This document shows positions 32,189 to 43,856 of a stretch of DNA of 64,000 nt, one piece after another (positions within the stretch are counted from its first letter, which is position 1; every line of letters begins with the position of its first letter). Location: positions 25,535,554 through 25,599,553 of the forward strand of contig OX485803.1 in assembly GCA_950295325.1 (NCBI GenBank), given 5' to 3'. Below the pieces are notes generated by a model. It was given only the letters and a program-made list of their open reading frames with translations. It was not told where the DNA came from and did no database searches. Made by a program: the position numbers and the translations under genes. Origin of the DNA: Polytrichum commune (taxonomy: Eukaryota > Streptophyta > Polytrichopsida > Polytrichales > Polytrichaceae).

Positions 32189-32661
32189 CACCACCATAGC
32201 CCAAGATATATCATCTTCTTCATGCCCTAATTGAGCTCGAGGTTGAACTTGCAATTTTGGTGGACCACAATAAGTGAGTTTGAGCGCTTGTGTGTGCCTA
32301 AATGCGACGCTACTTTTCACACATTAAGTACAACTGCAAGCTTGCTAGTTTGGTAGGTCAAGATAAAAGAAATTGATGAATATAATATATCCCTAAGATG
32401 GTGGGCCTTTGTCTTAAGGTTGGTCCCCACATTTTTTGGATTCATTTCCAAGTTTAAGCTCAAACTTGAATTTCTATAATTTTCAAGTTCAATGTCTACA
32501 AGTTCAACCTCAAACTTGAGCTCAAAAATTCAATCCTAAAAAAGAAGTTCCACCGCTTTAGGCGCATATAAGGCCCACCAAACTTTCAAGCTCAAGCTAG
32601 AGCTCATGGTGGGTGTTTGGCAAATAAAGAAGATGATATATCTTGGGTTATGGTGATGGTG
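32189..32661. repeat. Inverted repeat with arms of roughly 33-80 bp
   Basis: The left arm CCCAAGATATATCATCTTCTT (within 32189-32220) is the reverse complement, with two or three mismatches over 33 bp, of 32627-32661. A weaker match continues inward through GAGCTC and CCACCAAA/TTTGGTGG. The roughly 300-bp spacer has CAAGTTCAA-rich sequence. No target duplication was identified. Confidence 0.6.
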
Positions 32662-32860
32662 TGTAGGGGGCTCCAAACCCTGCTTATATGCTCCACTTCA
32701 TACATGCTCATGCCCTCACACACAAGTATTGAGCAAGTACTTGGACTAAAGCTCAACCTTGCAAGTTTGTTGGGACAAGGTAAAGAATACAACCCCTTCC
32801 ATGTACCTAAGATGGTGGAGTTTTTAACTTGCAAGCAATGTTGAGCTCAAGCTATATGTG
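32335..32860. repeat. CAAGTT-rich dispersed repeat (family L), first copies
   Basis: GCAAG.TTG.T.GG..CAAG and CCTAAGATGGTGG followed by TTTGTCTTxAGG-like sequence recur at 34386-34620 and 35875-36080. The inverted repeat above overlaps these copies. Frames inside are accidental. Confidence 0.45.
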
Positions 32861-33047
32861 GTTGGAGGCCTGGTCACACATAACCGTGAAATTGTTCACA
32901 ATGCCCACTGAGGGGAAGGGGAATTGGAGGCCAGTAAGGGTGAAGATGTTGATTATGGTTGCAGATTCCGTATTGCTATTTGAACTAAATCATCCCTCGT
33001 ATTAATCTAGTGAACACATATTGGGATGAATCAACAACCAACCTATA

Positions 33048-33753
33048 CACTAGAAGAAAACTTGTCCATATCAACCATTCATTGCAACTTGACCATTGTG
33101 ACTCATGGCCAAAAAATAATGCATAAATAAATTATTTTGATTGTCAACCGAAGGTTTTTGGTTGTGGTTTCTGGACAACTACACTAAATATATCAATTCG
33201 TGAGTGTGGGAAATTAGTGAAGGTGATACTAAATTCCTTTACACTATGAATTCGTGCCACCGAAGGATCTAGGAAGCATTGTTCATCTCGGCACTTGGCA
33301 CTAGTCACTTAAACTACCGGCACTTGGCATGAAAATATCAGCACTTAGCATGAAAGTACCAACACTTGGCATGAAAGTACTAGCATTTGGCACTATTCAT
33401 TAAAGTACCAACACTTGACACCAATCACTAAAAGTATTAGCACTTGGCACTATTCATTGAAAAGCATGTGGCACGCATTAATTTTCTTGAAATCTATGGT
33501 AAATGAGCATAGTATTTACCATCTTCATGAATTTAGTCACTCAATAACAACTTTAGCCTTTGATAACTTTGAGATTTGACTAGATTGTGTGTGTGACTTG
33601 AATTAATACCACCCTCACTAATTAGTATATTTAATGTAGCAACCGCAACCCTTTGATTGACAATGAAAATGATTTATTTATGTATTTTCTCGCTATGAGT
33701 TGCAATGGCCAAGTTGCAACAGACGGTTGTAATGAACAAGTTTTCTTCTAGTG
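33048..33753. mobile_element. CACTA (En/Spm-type) element, host of a nested MITE
   Basis: Termini CACTAGAAGAAAACTTGT and, inward from the right, CACTAGAAGAAAACTTGTTC, an exact 18-bp match. Flanks are ATA at 33045-33047 and 33754-33756, the 3-bp duplication expected of CACTA elements. CACTAxAAGAAAA is the classic plant CACTA terminus. Without the nested family C element it is only about 250 bp, so it is non-autonomous. Confidence 0.88.
33182..33636 (+). mobile_element. TA-type MITE (family C), complete copy nested in a CACTA element
   Basis: 455 bp flanked by TA (33180-33181 and 33637-33638). Termini: CACTAAATATATCAATTCGT and, inward from the right, CATTAAATATACTAATTAGT. The middle (about 33285-33460) is an irregular minisatellite of CACTTGGCATGAAAGTACCA-like units, expanded relative to the 13044 copy. 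Confidence 0.85.
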
Positions 33754-33756
33754 ATA

Positions 33757-34385
33757 GGTAGCAAATTTTTACTAATATCCCCTCGATGTTGTTACAAACT
33801 CACACCGCACATAACCCATTCCCAATGCAGCTAGAACAACACAGTTGAAAATTGTACATGGCAAGCAAAAATAGTGCATGTGAGTATCTTTAAGTTCTAC
33901 TTGCATTGTTGAAATGGCAGTTTGACATTTGCCTTGGAATACATTTCTCTACTGGAGTGTTGAATTGATGGGCATGTCAAATTGAGATTCTTCGTACAGC
34001 AAGCCTCATGTACAAAGTAAACAACAAAGCTTGTCGTTCCAGCTTCCAATATCATTCTTAAAAATGGAAAAAAAAAGACAAAGAAAGAGTTCACCTTTGA
34101 ACTGGCTTCTAGTCTAGTTTTTGTGGCTAACTTACCATATCTATGAACAACCACACATAACTTAGTCATAGACTTGCCGTTGAAATTGGTCAATGGTTGA
34201 CTATCTCAATTTCTAGGGCTAAAAGATTATCAAGTTGATATTAGTCTATATTTTACCTAATCTACTGCACTATGTCACTCTAGGGAATTAGCCTTTTTGA
34301 CAACAACTTGATGCACTTCTAGTCCCATAACCTTTCTAGACTTCATTATCAATTCAATCTCATCTCATTGCATTGCAAAGTTTGA
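33757..34385. other. No gene seen
   Basis: A minus-strand 98-codon frame (33897-34193) has a poly-Phe stretch from an A-rich tract and no domain. Nothing else stands out. Confidence 0.4.
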
Positions 34386-34720
34386 TGGGCCAAGGTATTT
34401 GAATTTGGACCCTCCCATGTGCCCAAAATGGTGGAGTTGAGGCTTCTCCTTTTTGGAAAACCGATGTTCAAGTTGAAGTCCAAACTAGTTAAACTTGCAG
34501 GCATCCGACTTTCAAAATTCTGTAACCGGTTCCAAGTTCAAAACTCAAATTTCAAGATCCAAAGTCCGAGGTTAAACTTGCAAGTCAATCCAAACAAACA
34601 GGGACCATCCTAATTGACAAAAAGCTCCACCATCATGACAAATGTAAGGCACCTGTAAGGGCTTCTAGCTTGGCCCACGAAACTTGCAAGCTGCAGTAAA
34701 AGTGTGGCAACAAGTTTCAA
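34386..34720 (+). repeat. CAAGTT-rich dispersed repeat (family L), second copy
   Basis: GTTTGATGGGCCAAGGTATT and CCCAAAATGGTGGAGTTG match 35895-35945 and 32770-32825. The sequence is unusually rich in CAAGTT/AACTTG words, which make it partly self-complementary. Confidence 0.45.
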
Positions 34721-34939
34721 GGGCATGTGCAGGGAAAGTAAGAAAATTCCATCAACACAAGGTCCTACGAATCTACAGGCACTAGGAATCTCTGATCTGC
34801 AAAAAAATTCAAAGCACGCTGCAGTCTGGAACCTCGGGCTGCTCAAGAATTTCATGTGTATGATCATTCATTCGGTTGATCTCCTGTGTGGAGTAATGTA
34901 AAGTCAAAGATTAGAATGTGGGACCCCAGGTTTCAGATA

Positions 34940-35480
34940 CATTCATACTAAGTTACCTCGATCAGAGCGGGCGGAGCGGGTGCGAGTCTCCGGAGGTGGG
35001 AAGGGCTAGAGGGTACCAAACTCTCCATTCCTGGCCTGAGATGGAGATTTTTAGTGCCAAAAACGGAACTTCGGAAGGAATCGGAGGGGCATCGAATAAT
35101 GAACAACAATAATAATATATATTGTGGACAAGTAAGTTAGGGTTAACTCGTTTCCCGAGCTAAATAAATCAGCTCCCCACAATGTGGACCCGGCGCGAGG
35201 CCGGATGGGAGGAGAGAGTCCGGGGGCCAGGGATTTTGGGATGTTAAAAATGGGAGGAAGAGAGACGCCGCGGCGGAAGGTGATAAGCCGGGACAGGCAA
35301 TTGGAGCCCTCGATCCGGATTCCTGTGAACTTGTTTACATTTTTACAAAGTAAAGCCCATGTTGAGGTTGCCACTGGGCGCACCGCTTCCGATTGCGTGT
35401 CCCGATTTCCCGCCCGCCAAACCAACAATCCACGTTGCCACCTTGTCGGGGGAAATCTTTGTCCATCAGGCAGCTGAAAC
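34940..35480. other. GC-rich patch, probably single-copy
   Basis: A sharp rise in GC and CpG compared with the flanks, with words such as GGCGCGAGGCCGG and GCCGCGGCGG. Overlapping frames of 97 codons (+, 35184-35477) and 125 codons (-, 35051-35428) are both open, which GC-rich DNA produces by chance; neither shows a domain. It could be a gene promoter or an exon remnant. Confidence 0.4.
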
Positions 35481-35874
35481 GGGAAAACACAAAAAAAAAT
35501 TACTTTCTGTACTCTGCAAGGACCGTTGAATCTACATTAATTTTAACTTATATTCTACCTGTTTGTCGGGGAGGATTATTACCTCGTGAACACGTTTAAT
35601 GAGTTTAAGGCACATACGTGGCGTAACCTCATGATTTCAACGTGCATTTCTGCACATTTTTATTATTAACAATCTGATGGTTATCAGCATGTTACTCAAA
35701 TTCTTCCCTGTACGCTTAACCCGTATTGTTCAAGGGGGCTGGCGGCTGCCCCTTTCAAGTTTGCGGTAGGAAAACAAAACCTTCCTCAAGTTGTTGTTGT
35801 AAGTTGATTTGCAACTTCTGCAGCAATTGAAGTCGAAGGGCCACGATGATGCCCTTGCCACACACGCCACAACT

Positions 35875-36080
35875 TGAGCTTGCAAGTTGTTGGGTCAAGG
35901 AATGAGTAGATATTTGAGCCTTTTACAAGTGCCTAAGATGGTGGAAGCTTTGTCTTTGCAAGATGGTCCCCACTTTTTATTAGTTGGATTGATTTTGCAG
36001 GTTCACGGCTCAAGCCCCATCATGATTCAGATGAAGAAATTGTGGGATTTGCAAGTCCGATGTTTCAAGGTCTGCAAGTT
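35875..36080 (+). repeat. CAAGTT-rich dispersed repeat (family L), third copy
   Basis: GAGCTTGCAAGTTGTTGGGT, CAAGTGCCTAAGATGGTGG and GGTCCCCACTTTTT match the copies at 32335 and 34386. Overlapping frames have no recognisable product. Confidence 0.5.
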
Positions 36081-36083
36081 TAA

Positions 36084-37594
36084 AGAGACGGATAAAATTA
36101 TCACATATGAGCGCACCTCTTATCCATCCAAACATATAAAAACTCGGACCCCTATCGCTTTATGACCGATTCATCTCAAATGACTCGGACTAGGCTAATT
36201 CGGGACTTTAAAACTAGAAATTAGTACTGTAGCTTGAAAACTGCATACTATTTCAGGGATTTTTACGCTGGACGAATGAGAGGCACGCTTGTATGCAAGG
36301 CTTCCCTCTCTAGTCCTGCAAGTTCAAGTTCGAGATTGCACTCGAACCAAAGCTCCACTATTTCATTTCATGCAGCAAGATTCCAAATGAAGAAGTTTAC
36401 CTTGGCCCAACAACCAAATTTGCGAGATTGATTTTGAGCTTTTAGAACGAATCTTCTTGGCACATTTAAGGGTGAGTAGTAGTTATAACTTAAGGGTGAC
36501 CAGCTACTACTTAACATGAAACTTCCTGCACAGTTTCTTGCCCCCATCGAATGTTCTCATTTGTGTGCAGATCTTTCTGCTTTGTCTGAAGTTTGAGTCG
36601 GAGCCTTCAAACCAGCTCAAGCTGCAAGCAGGAAGCGTAGCTGCAGCAACAATGATTGAAAATGCGGCTGGCAAAGGATATGGGATATTGCAGTGTCGGA
36701 AGGTGGAATGATGCAGGCCAGCGAGAACAAACTTATATTTAATCATCTTATTATCACCTTGGACTTGGTGTGATGACGTGATTTAAGGTCAAAGGCATCC
36801 ATAGTTGACTAGGTCCATTTAACCACTCTCACTAGGGTCACATAATGCCACCATGAATGAGATCTATAATTTTTTTAAGCGAAAGGAGTTAAGGTGGTGG
36901 CTTGTGATTAATTACCCTCATAAGAGTTTTGACAAACGTCGTAGCCAAGCAATAGCATTTCGATGAGCGATTGTGGGTTAACCTATAGATCGACACCAAC
37001 TTCACCACTTCAAAATTTATAACAATTTTCATATTCATTAAAAAAAAGTTTTAAAAAAAACCTGCATTCTCCCTAGAATTTGTTTCTCTTCGCAAGAAAA
37101 AGAATTCCCCGCTGTTACTCCTCCTAAACAAGATGCAAACTCTCTCGTTTTATCAGTTATAGAGATGCATCAACCTTAGAAACGCCCCCACGAACCCAAT
37201 GGCCACCTGATTCTTGGGTATAAGGAATTGGGAAAGCGACAATAGGTAGAGATCACTGTATGCCGGTAGTGTCATACACCAGCATTTATGTGGAGTACAG
37301 TAGAGCTCCCTTGCTGCTGCAGCTGCCACCAGTGAACAATATGGTGATGATGATGATGATGATGGTGGTCATGAGCATGAGTACTTCTTCTTCATCAGGA
37401 GGTTGAGGTTTCTGGTATGTGATGTAACGTATTAGTTTATGATATCTGATATTAGTTTCTGGTATTACTTTGTCTTCCTTTTGTGTTTTCTCTTCTTGAC
37501 TTCGCGTGCTTGCTTCTGTCTGCTCATGTAGCGAAATACACTTTCAAAATCACACCGCTTTTGGAATGGTAGGCCGGCCAATGAATAGGAATTA
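36084..37594. other. No gene seen; small GAT microsatellite
   Basis: No convincing frame on either strand. A (GAT)n tract lies at about 37345-37367. GTAGTAGTTATAAC and CAGCTACTAC (about 36477-36515) form an imperfect inverted repeat. Confidence 0.4.
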
Positions 37595-37928
37595 GCCGGT
37601 TCATATGTGTCAACTAGCTACTCCCATCTTCTCAAATCCAGGTTCACCTATAAACCTCCTCTTCCCAGTTATCAAGGATGTGGTTCTAGATTAATTTTGG
37701 TTTTCTTGAGTCTTCAACCGGTCTTAATCCTTGGGTGACCCACACTTGTAGGTTAAAGATTTTTTAGTGAGCACATAGAAGTCTAGCGGCCCATGTCCAC
37801 AACCCTCCACATTCTAACGGACCGCCATAATGCGGTTGGACTAGGCTTGTGCTTAACTACATGTGAACGCCTCCAATCCACTAGTATCTAGTATCTAGTG
37901 GGTGAGGGGCCTAGATGGAAACTCATCC
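37595..37928 (+). mobile_element. TAA-type MITE (family I), copy 3
   Basis: Matches copy 2 (29635) from TATGTGTCAACTAGCTACTCC through TTGAGTCTTCAACCGG and GAATGCGGTTGGA-like blocks to the right end GGAAACTCATCC, followed by TAA. The left terminus is missing. It supplies the uninterrupted version of the site occupied at 29099. Confidence 0.75.
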
Positions 37929-39530
37929 TAAATCTCTCCACCTTGTAGGCATTCTCCATCTCTCCACCATACATTTTGAAATATCATGATTTGTCTATGG
38001 CAACATACCCGAATATACCAAGATTCTATGTGCATCAATCTTCTTATAGACGTGTCAAATGTTCACATGTACAATAAATAAAAGCAGAAGGAGAAGTGAG
38101 TGCAATTTGCAACCACATTGCATATCTTAAATGTATGGGAGGTCATTGTCATATTTTGAAATAATGTGAACCCTAGCTGAACCATTAAACGTGGAACATT
38201 TATAATAAGAAACAACGGAGAGGAACTAGCGCATGCAAAATGGTTGGAAGTTTTGACATTCCCATCTTTATTTGGCCGTTAAAGATGTTGTACAAACTTT
38301 AGCCTTCATCCGCATATTTGCACACAAACCTACTACAATGAATGACCAAAGTTGTGGTGCCTTGCATATTTAACTACGTGGGGTCAAGATTGAACATTGG
38401 TACCAATAATCCTTCACCAAGTTGCGACTTAGTCGTGAGTGGTGGTTCCTTTCTTTCTATGCTCTTCATTTCTCTCCAATTCTAAAATTCTTACCTATTC
38501 ATGTCTCTTCATGTAGTAAGACCAATATCACGTTTCATTTTTATCTTTGTCTAGTTGAAGAGTCACAAAAGCTTTCATTTTCAAGATTGGATAGGTTATT
38601 GGTTGTTCTCTAATGGACTTTGTTCCTCCATCCATGCTTCCTCCTCTTGAGTGAGGATCTCTTCCCATGCTTGTGCAATTATATGAAACATATTCATTTT
38701 TCCATTTGGAATCTTACATATATTAATTTCATCAATGCCTCTAAGAACCCCCTTTTATACACTCATGTTATTTTCTTTGTGGTATCCAAAGTGCTTATGT
38801 ACCTCCCCCCAAAAAAATTCATAGCACCTTATTGATTTGTACAAAACTATGCGATATTCATATCACCCTCCCTAGCTACTAGATTGTAGTATATGTACTT
38901 TGTGTATGTTATGTTGAGTTGCTGGATGCAAGCACATATGTTCCGCAACAACACCAAGTATAAGTCAGTTACAACAACTAGAGAGTGCTATAAATTTAGG
39001 TCTTCTATACCATTTGGGTAGCAATAGGATCAATGAAATTGACAAAAAAATGTTGTTATGTATAACACTTGGGTGCATTCAAATCAAGATCATGCACATA
39101 ATACCCCCAAATAAATACCCCTTAATACATATGTACAACACAACACATACTACTTGTCATTAATAAGAAACTACCAAGAGCATGTGACCAATTCATTGTC
39201 TGTAACAATCTACTATATAGACCGCAATCTCAACTATTTTGAGAGATCATGGAAGCCTTCCTTTGTGGCCGCACTAAAATACTACCACCAACATAGAGTT
39301 ACACGATATTAGGTTTCAACATCTTTCATTGTATTATATGCATCTAATCCTTGCAAGGTTCTTGTATTGAAATTGTAGCAACAATTACATGTGTTTTTGG
39401 GGAATCTTGTCGATGATGGGGAAAACTTGGAAAGAAAATTACATTCACGATCCTCTATGGCTACAAATGTAAACACTAGATTTGTGAAACTCTCAAGCTA
39501 CAATCTACTTCACATGAGAGATTTTTTCCA
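37929..39530. other. No gene seen
   Basis: AT-rich sequence with frames of 60-71 codons at 38422-38835 that lack any domain. The word GTACCTCCCCCCAAAAAA at about 38800 also occurs near 23707. Confidence 0.4.
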
Positions 39531-39915
39531 ACATTTTGGGGACATTGAAGTTGGGTCCAAATTTTACTAAATTTTTCAAAATTCTTTAGAAATGACACTC
39601 CCAACACTTCCTAGAGCCTTTTGAAGGCTTATGAAAAATGCTTAAAATTTTGAAACACACCCTCTTAGTGCCAAGAGGGTGTTTTAGCATTTTGGGGACA
39701 TTGAATTTGGATCCAAATTTTACTAAGTTTTTCAAAATTCTTTAAAAATAACTCTCCCAATGCTTCTTAGTGCCTTCTCAAGGCTTCTAAAAAATGCTAA
39801 AAAATATGAAAAACACTTTCTCAGTGCTAAGATGGTGTTTCAACATTTTAGAGACATTGAAGTTGGTTCCAAATTTTACTATTTTTTTCAAAATACCTTA
39901 GAGTTGACGCTCCCA
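39531..39915 (+). repeat. Tandem repeat, 156-bp unit, about 2.5 copies
   Basis: Units begin at 39531, 39687 and 39843 with (A/G)CATTTT.G.GACATTGAA.TTGG, exactly 156 bp apart. Each contains TTTTCAAAAT.CTTTA and, in the full units, AAGGCTT.T.AAAAATGCT. Regular spacing with moderate divergence suggests an old array. Confidence 0.85.
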
Positions 39916-39929
39916 ACACTTCCAAGGCC

Positions 39930-41070
39930 CATCTTTGGGCTTTGGTTGACTATTGGGTGTCCAATTAATTTGGGTATCTCGTCAATGAGAGGGTCATTTC
40001 CAATCCAAAGTGGAAATTTGTGAACATTTCCCAATATGAATAAATCAATTTTGACAACATAGAATAGTTCTTCAAGTCCCTAACAATGTTTTGTTGTTGA
40101 CTACTAGAGGTCCAACTTTTTTTGTAAATGGGTATCTTGTCATCGAGAGGTCCATTTTCTATAAAAAATAGAACCTCAAAATTTTATTTTAATGGGCAAA
40201 ATAACAATTTGGAAAATTTAGAATGATTATTTAAGGCCCTAGAAATGTTTTGCAAACCTTTGCTACCTCTTGGGGGTCCAATTCTTTTTGTAAATGGGTA
40301 TCTCGTCAACAAGAAGATCGATCCCTAAACTTTTTTTCAATAGTAAAAAATCAATTTGGAAAGCACATAATGGTCATTCAGGGCTTTGACAATGTTTTGT
40401 TGTTGTTTATTGGGGGTCCAATTTTTTTGTAAATGGGTATCTTGTCAACAAGAGGTTATTTCCAATCCAAAGTGGAATCCCTAAACAAAAAATTTCAATG
40501 AAAAAAAACTTAATTTGGAAAGCACATAACGGTCTTTCAAGGCCTTAATAGTGTTTGGTTGATGATTATCGGAGGTCTAATTTTTTTGTAAAAGGGTATC
40601 CCATCAACGAGAGGGTCATTTCCTCAGGGGGAGGGGGTAGTGTGTTAAAAAGTTAAGGATATAGGTGCGAACAACCACTATTTTATAGGGGGGTATTACT
40701 TTCAATTCTCTTCTTTTTTTCACATGCTATCATTATGTAAATTTCTACTTTGGGTCAATAGAAAAATGGCTTGCATTACTTATAATTTCAAATTACCTAT
40801 TATTCCATACCCTGTAGTACTTTAAAGATGTCCAGTGCCATTTTTGATACCCTATATTACTCTTAAGCCCAATTATAATTTTTTGCTCCCATGTTTTTAA
40901 AATATCCTATCATTTTTTTGCACGTATATTGCTACTCCAACCAATGACTACCCCCCCCCCCCCCGAGGTCATTTCCAATCCAAAGTGGAATCCCCCCAAA
41001 AAATTCCAAATGGGAAAAAACTAAACTTGAAAAGCGCATATTGGTTCTCAATGGGTTGACTTGAGATGGT
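39930..41070 (+). repeat. Tandem repeat, 139-166-bp unit, about five copies, split by a MITE
   Basis: GGGTATC(T/C)(C/T)(G/A)TCA begins at 39972, 40130, 40296, 40435 and 40594. Units contain GGxGGTCCAA, TTTTTTGTAAATGGGTATC and TTTGGAAAGCACATAA. Some units carry GTCATTTCCAATCCAAAGTG; in the last unit this site is occupied by the element at 40623-40967, after which the unit resumes with AATCCAAAGTGGAATCC. Confidence 0.85.
40623..40967 (+). mobile_element. MITE with G-rich termini and 8-bp target duplication (family E), copy 1
   Basis: 345 bp, beginning CTCAGGGGGAGGGGG and ending in a run of about 14 C then GAG. Target duplications GTCATTTC lie at 40615-40622 and 40968-40975. An empty site GTCATTTCCAATCC is present in another tandem unit at about 39990. 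It is almost identical to 55029-55378. An 8-bp duplication and CAGGGG-containing ends suggest a hAT derivative, though the leading CT is unusual. No coding capacity. Confidence 0.9.
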
Positions 41071-41129
41071 TGAATGGGCGTCCTTAAGAGCCATGAATGG
41101 ACCCCAAATGCCAAGTATGAACCTCTGGT

Positions 41130-41255
41130 TTTGTGGAAGGGGGGGGGGTAGGTTGATCACTGCCTACATCCAGACAAAAGTATTGATTTTTGCAAGGCCT
41201 TTAAAAACCAAAATGTAGAAGAAGAAATATATATATATATATATATATCTATATA
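41130..41255. repeat. Poly-G run and (AT)n microsatellite
   Basis: About 10 G at 41141-41150 and an AT tract at about 41229-41260 ending in ATCTATATATCTATAG. Confidence 0.75.
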
Positions 41256-41260
41256 TCTAT

Positions 41261-43696
41261 AGTATTATGGATTTTTAGAAAAAATTGTCAACCTTTTGTC
41301 CATATTTGGAACCATTGTTTTGCATTACATATGGTTAATGCAAGGGAATTGGAGGTCACTCAAGCTACCTAAGAATCTTGGGGATGAGCATTGGCATATC
41401 ATAAATAATTGTTATCCACTAACAATGATTTCGGTGTGGTCAAACAAAAAAATGTTAAGTGTGGGAGGATTATCATAGGGTTAGTGCACGGCAACGTCAC
41501 ATTGACCATCTCCATTGCTTCATCTCCTCCCAAATTTGGAAGTGGAGCACACATTATCTCCTTGGATGATCAAGATCACTCATTTAGAAGGTTGCAAAGC
41601 AATCAATCAATAAATAAGTTGGATTAATTATATGTTTGTAGATACATTCATTGTATCAGACATTTGTTTTACTATTGAACCACCACATTGGTGCCTCATT
41701 GTTGAGTTTGATGTTTGCAGAAAAATGATAGCCACTATGTCGCCCTCTAGCTTAATGATTCTTCTTTCATATGTAGAGAGTTGGAAAGGTTCTAGGGGCC
41801 ACCTCAACACCTATCTCTTGCCGTAGTTCTAATCGGCTCAATAGCCATTTATGAATTGGCAAATGACCCATTCGTAAATGAGTAGGCACCCATTCATAAT
41901 TGATCAAGCAAAGGAGCACAACGAAGCAAATAGTGATACTTAGGAGTAGGAGGGAATGGAAGACAATACAGGTAGTTTTGCATGACTCTACATAGAGTAC
42001 ATCAAGTGTGTGTGTGTGTTTTTGCTCTGTATGAAAATGCTTTGATGTTGATTTCAATAATCACGATCAGTGGACATAATTGTATGTGAACAAACTCCTC
42101 TTATACTTCCATCTATGCCAAGAAACTTAAGTTTGTTCTTGTGCATTGTATCCATCATTTTCTTGAATGTTGAGTCTGATAGCAATATTTCATTTCAATT
42201 ATAGACCCTCGAGTCAACCTCATGTTTGTCAATATTCAAGTAGAGTAAGACATTTCATTAAGTTATTTGCTATGTGTTTGCATATTATTAAACAAACTTG
42301 GTATTCTTTATACCAAGATACCAAGGGTATAGGATACTAGTGGGTCTATTCGAGAAGAAGTCTATGGGCGATGAAAGCAGCTTCTGGCTTCTGGTGAGGC
42401 CACGTTGCCTGTGCTTTCTCGACCGTTGGATTTGACCAATGTAACCCTCCTCCCCTGATCTCCTCCATTCCTGCCACCACTCATCCACTGCTTCCATATA
42501 TTTTACCTTCCTCACTACTCATCGCCCATATGATAGCATTTCCCTTTCTAAAACCCTCTTAGTAATGAGGATTTGGGCTCATTAAATTTCCTATGCGTTC
42601 CCAAAGCGTCTTGCAATTCCACGGTTATAAGATCCAAGTGCCCCTATATCCATATCCATGTTATTTATTCCTCTCATTGGTCACATGATAGCATCCCACT
42701 CTCAACCTTTTACCTTCTTCAAAGGCATGTTATCAATCTCTATAACATCTAAACACTCCTCTACAATAATTGAAGGTTGTTTTGTTTTCTTTCTTAGCGC
42801 CTTGGCTCCCTCAACAATTAGTGTGAGAAGTTTTATCCAATGTAATCCTTTTTTCCTTTCTAGTAGTAAATTTTAATTTCCCATCCTTACCCTAATTGCG
42901 TTTCTAGAGTGAAGCGACTTCTTGTGTTCCATCTAAATTGCCATGGTGGTGTTCTTGCTCCTAGGTATTGTGGCTTTCTTCTCCTTAGAAAATTATGCAA
43001 TTCTACATTGCATTGAAGTAGCTACCTTGGCCTTGTTAGGGCCTTTGAGGAACTCTTCCTTGGCAACCCAAATGACTTTGCCCAATGTGCTATTTGTTGG
43101 TAAGTTATTTTTTGCCTTGCATTTGGTATTAACATGGCCAAGGCCCAAGACAAAGGGGATCACACTACACCGATATCACCTATTAGTGTGGTTTACCATT
43201 TAGGATTCACCTTGTGATAAATTCACACCGAGAGTATCATATTCTACCAAGTAAATTATAGAATGTTCTTTGATTTACATAGACATGATTTGTGTTATTT
43301 GGGTAAGCAATAATATTCACATTTTTTAATATAAAAAGTTATGACTTGACGTAACTCCAAATGGAATACCAAACTAATAGGTGATACCCATGTAGTTGGG
43401 TAGGTTCCAAGGTTCATAGTCTCTCGACAATAGTTTATTCAAACTTTACATAACCTCTTATTAAAAAAAAAACGTGATTTTTTATTGTGTTGGTTACACT
43501 GTATTTATTTGAATAAACAATGTGGGCATATGTATAATGTGACTCACTTTTTGCATCTTAATAGTGTGACCCACAATATGCACCATCATTGCATGAAAAC
43601 AACATGAAACGCTAATTACACTTGAATCTTCAACCACTCACTATATTCTCGTGTTTTTACAACTAGGTGTGGGTAAGGTCTCAATTGAATGTAATT
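41261..43696. other. No gene seen
   Basis: About 2.4 kb with several frames of 60-96 codons on both strands, none with a recognisable domain or sustained coding look. (TG)n at about 42005-42020. Confidence 0.4.
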
Positions 43697-43856
43697 GAGA
43701 ATATGAATCCAAAAAACATACTATCACTACCTAAGTCCATAATTCAAGGGGAGAAACATCAAAAATTGACATCCATGAGAATATGAATCCAAAAAACATA
43801 ATATCACTACCTAAGTCCATAAATCAAGGGAAGAAACATAAAAAATTAACATCCAT
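43697..43856 (+). repeat. Recent tandem duplication of an 80-bp unit
   Basis: Two copies (43697-43776 and 43777-43856) sharing GAGAATATGAATCCAAAAAA and ATCACTACCTAAGTCCATAA, with only a handful of differences. Confidence 0.9.
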
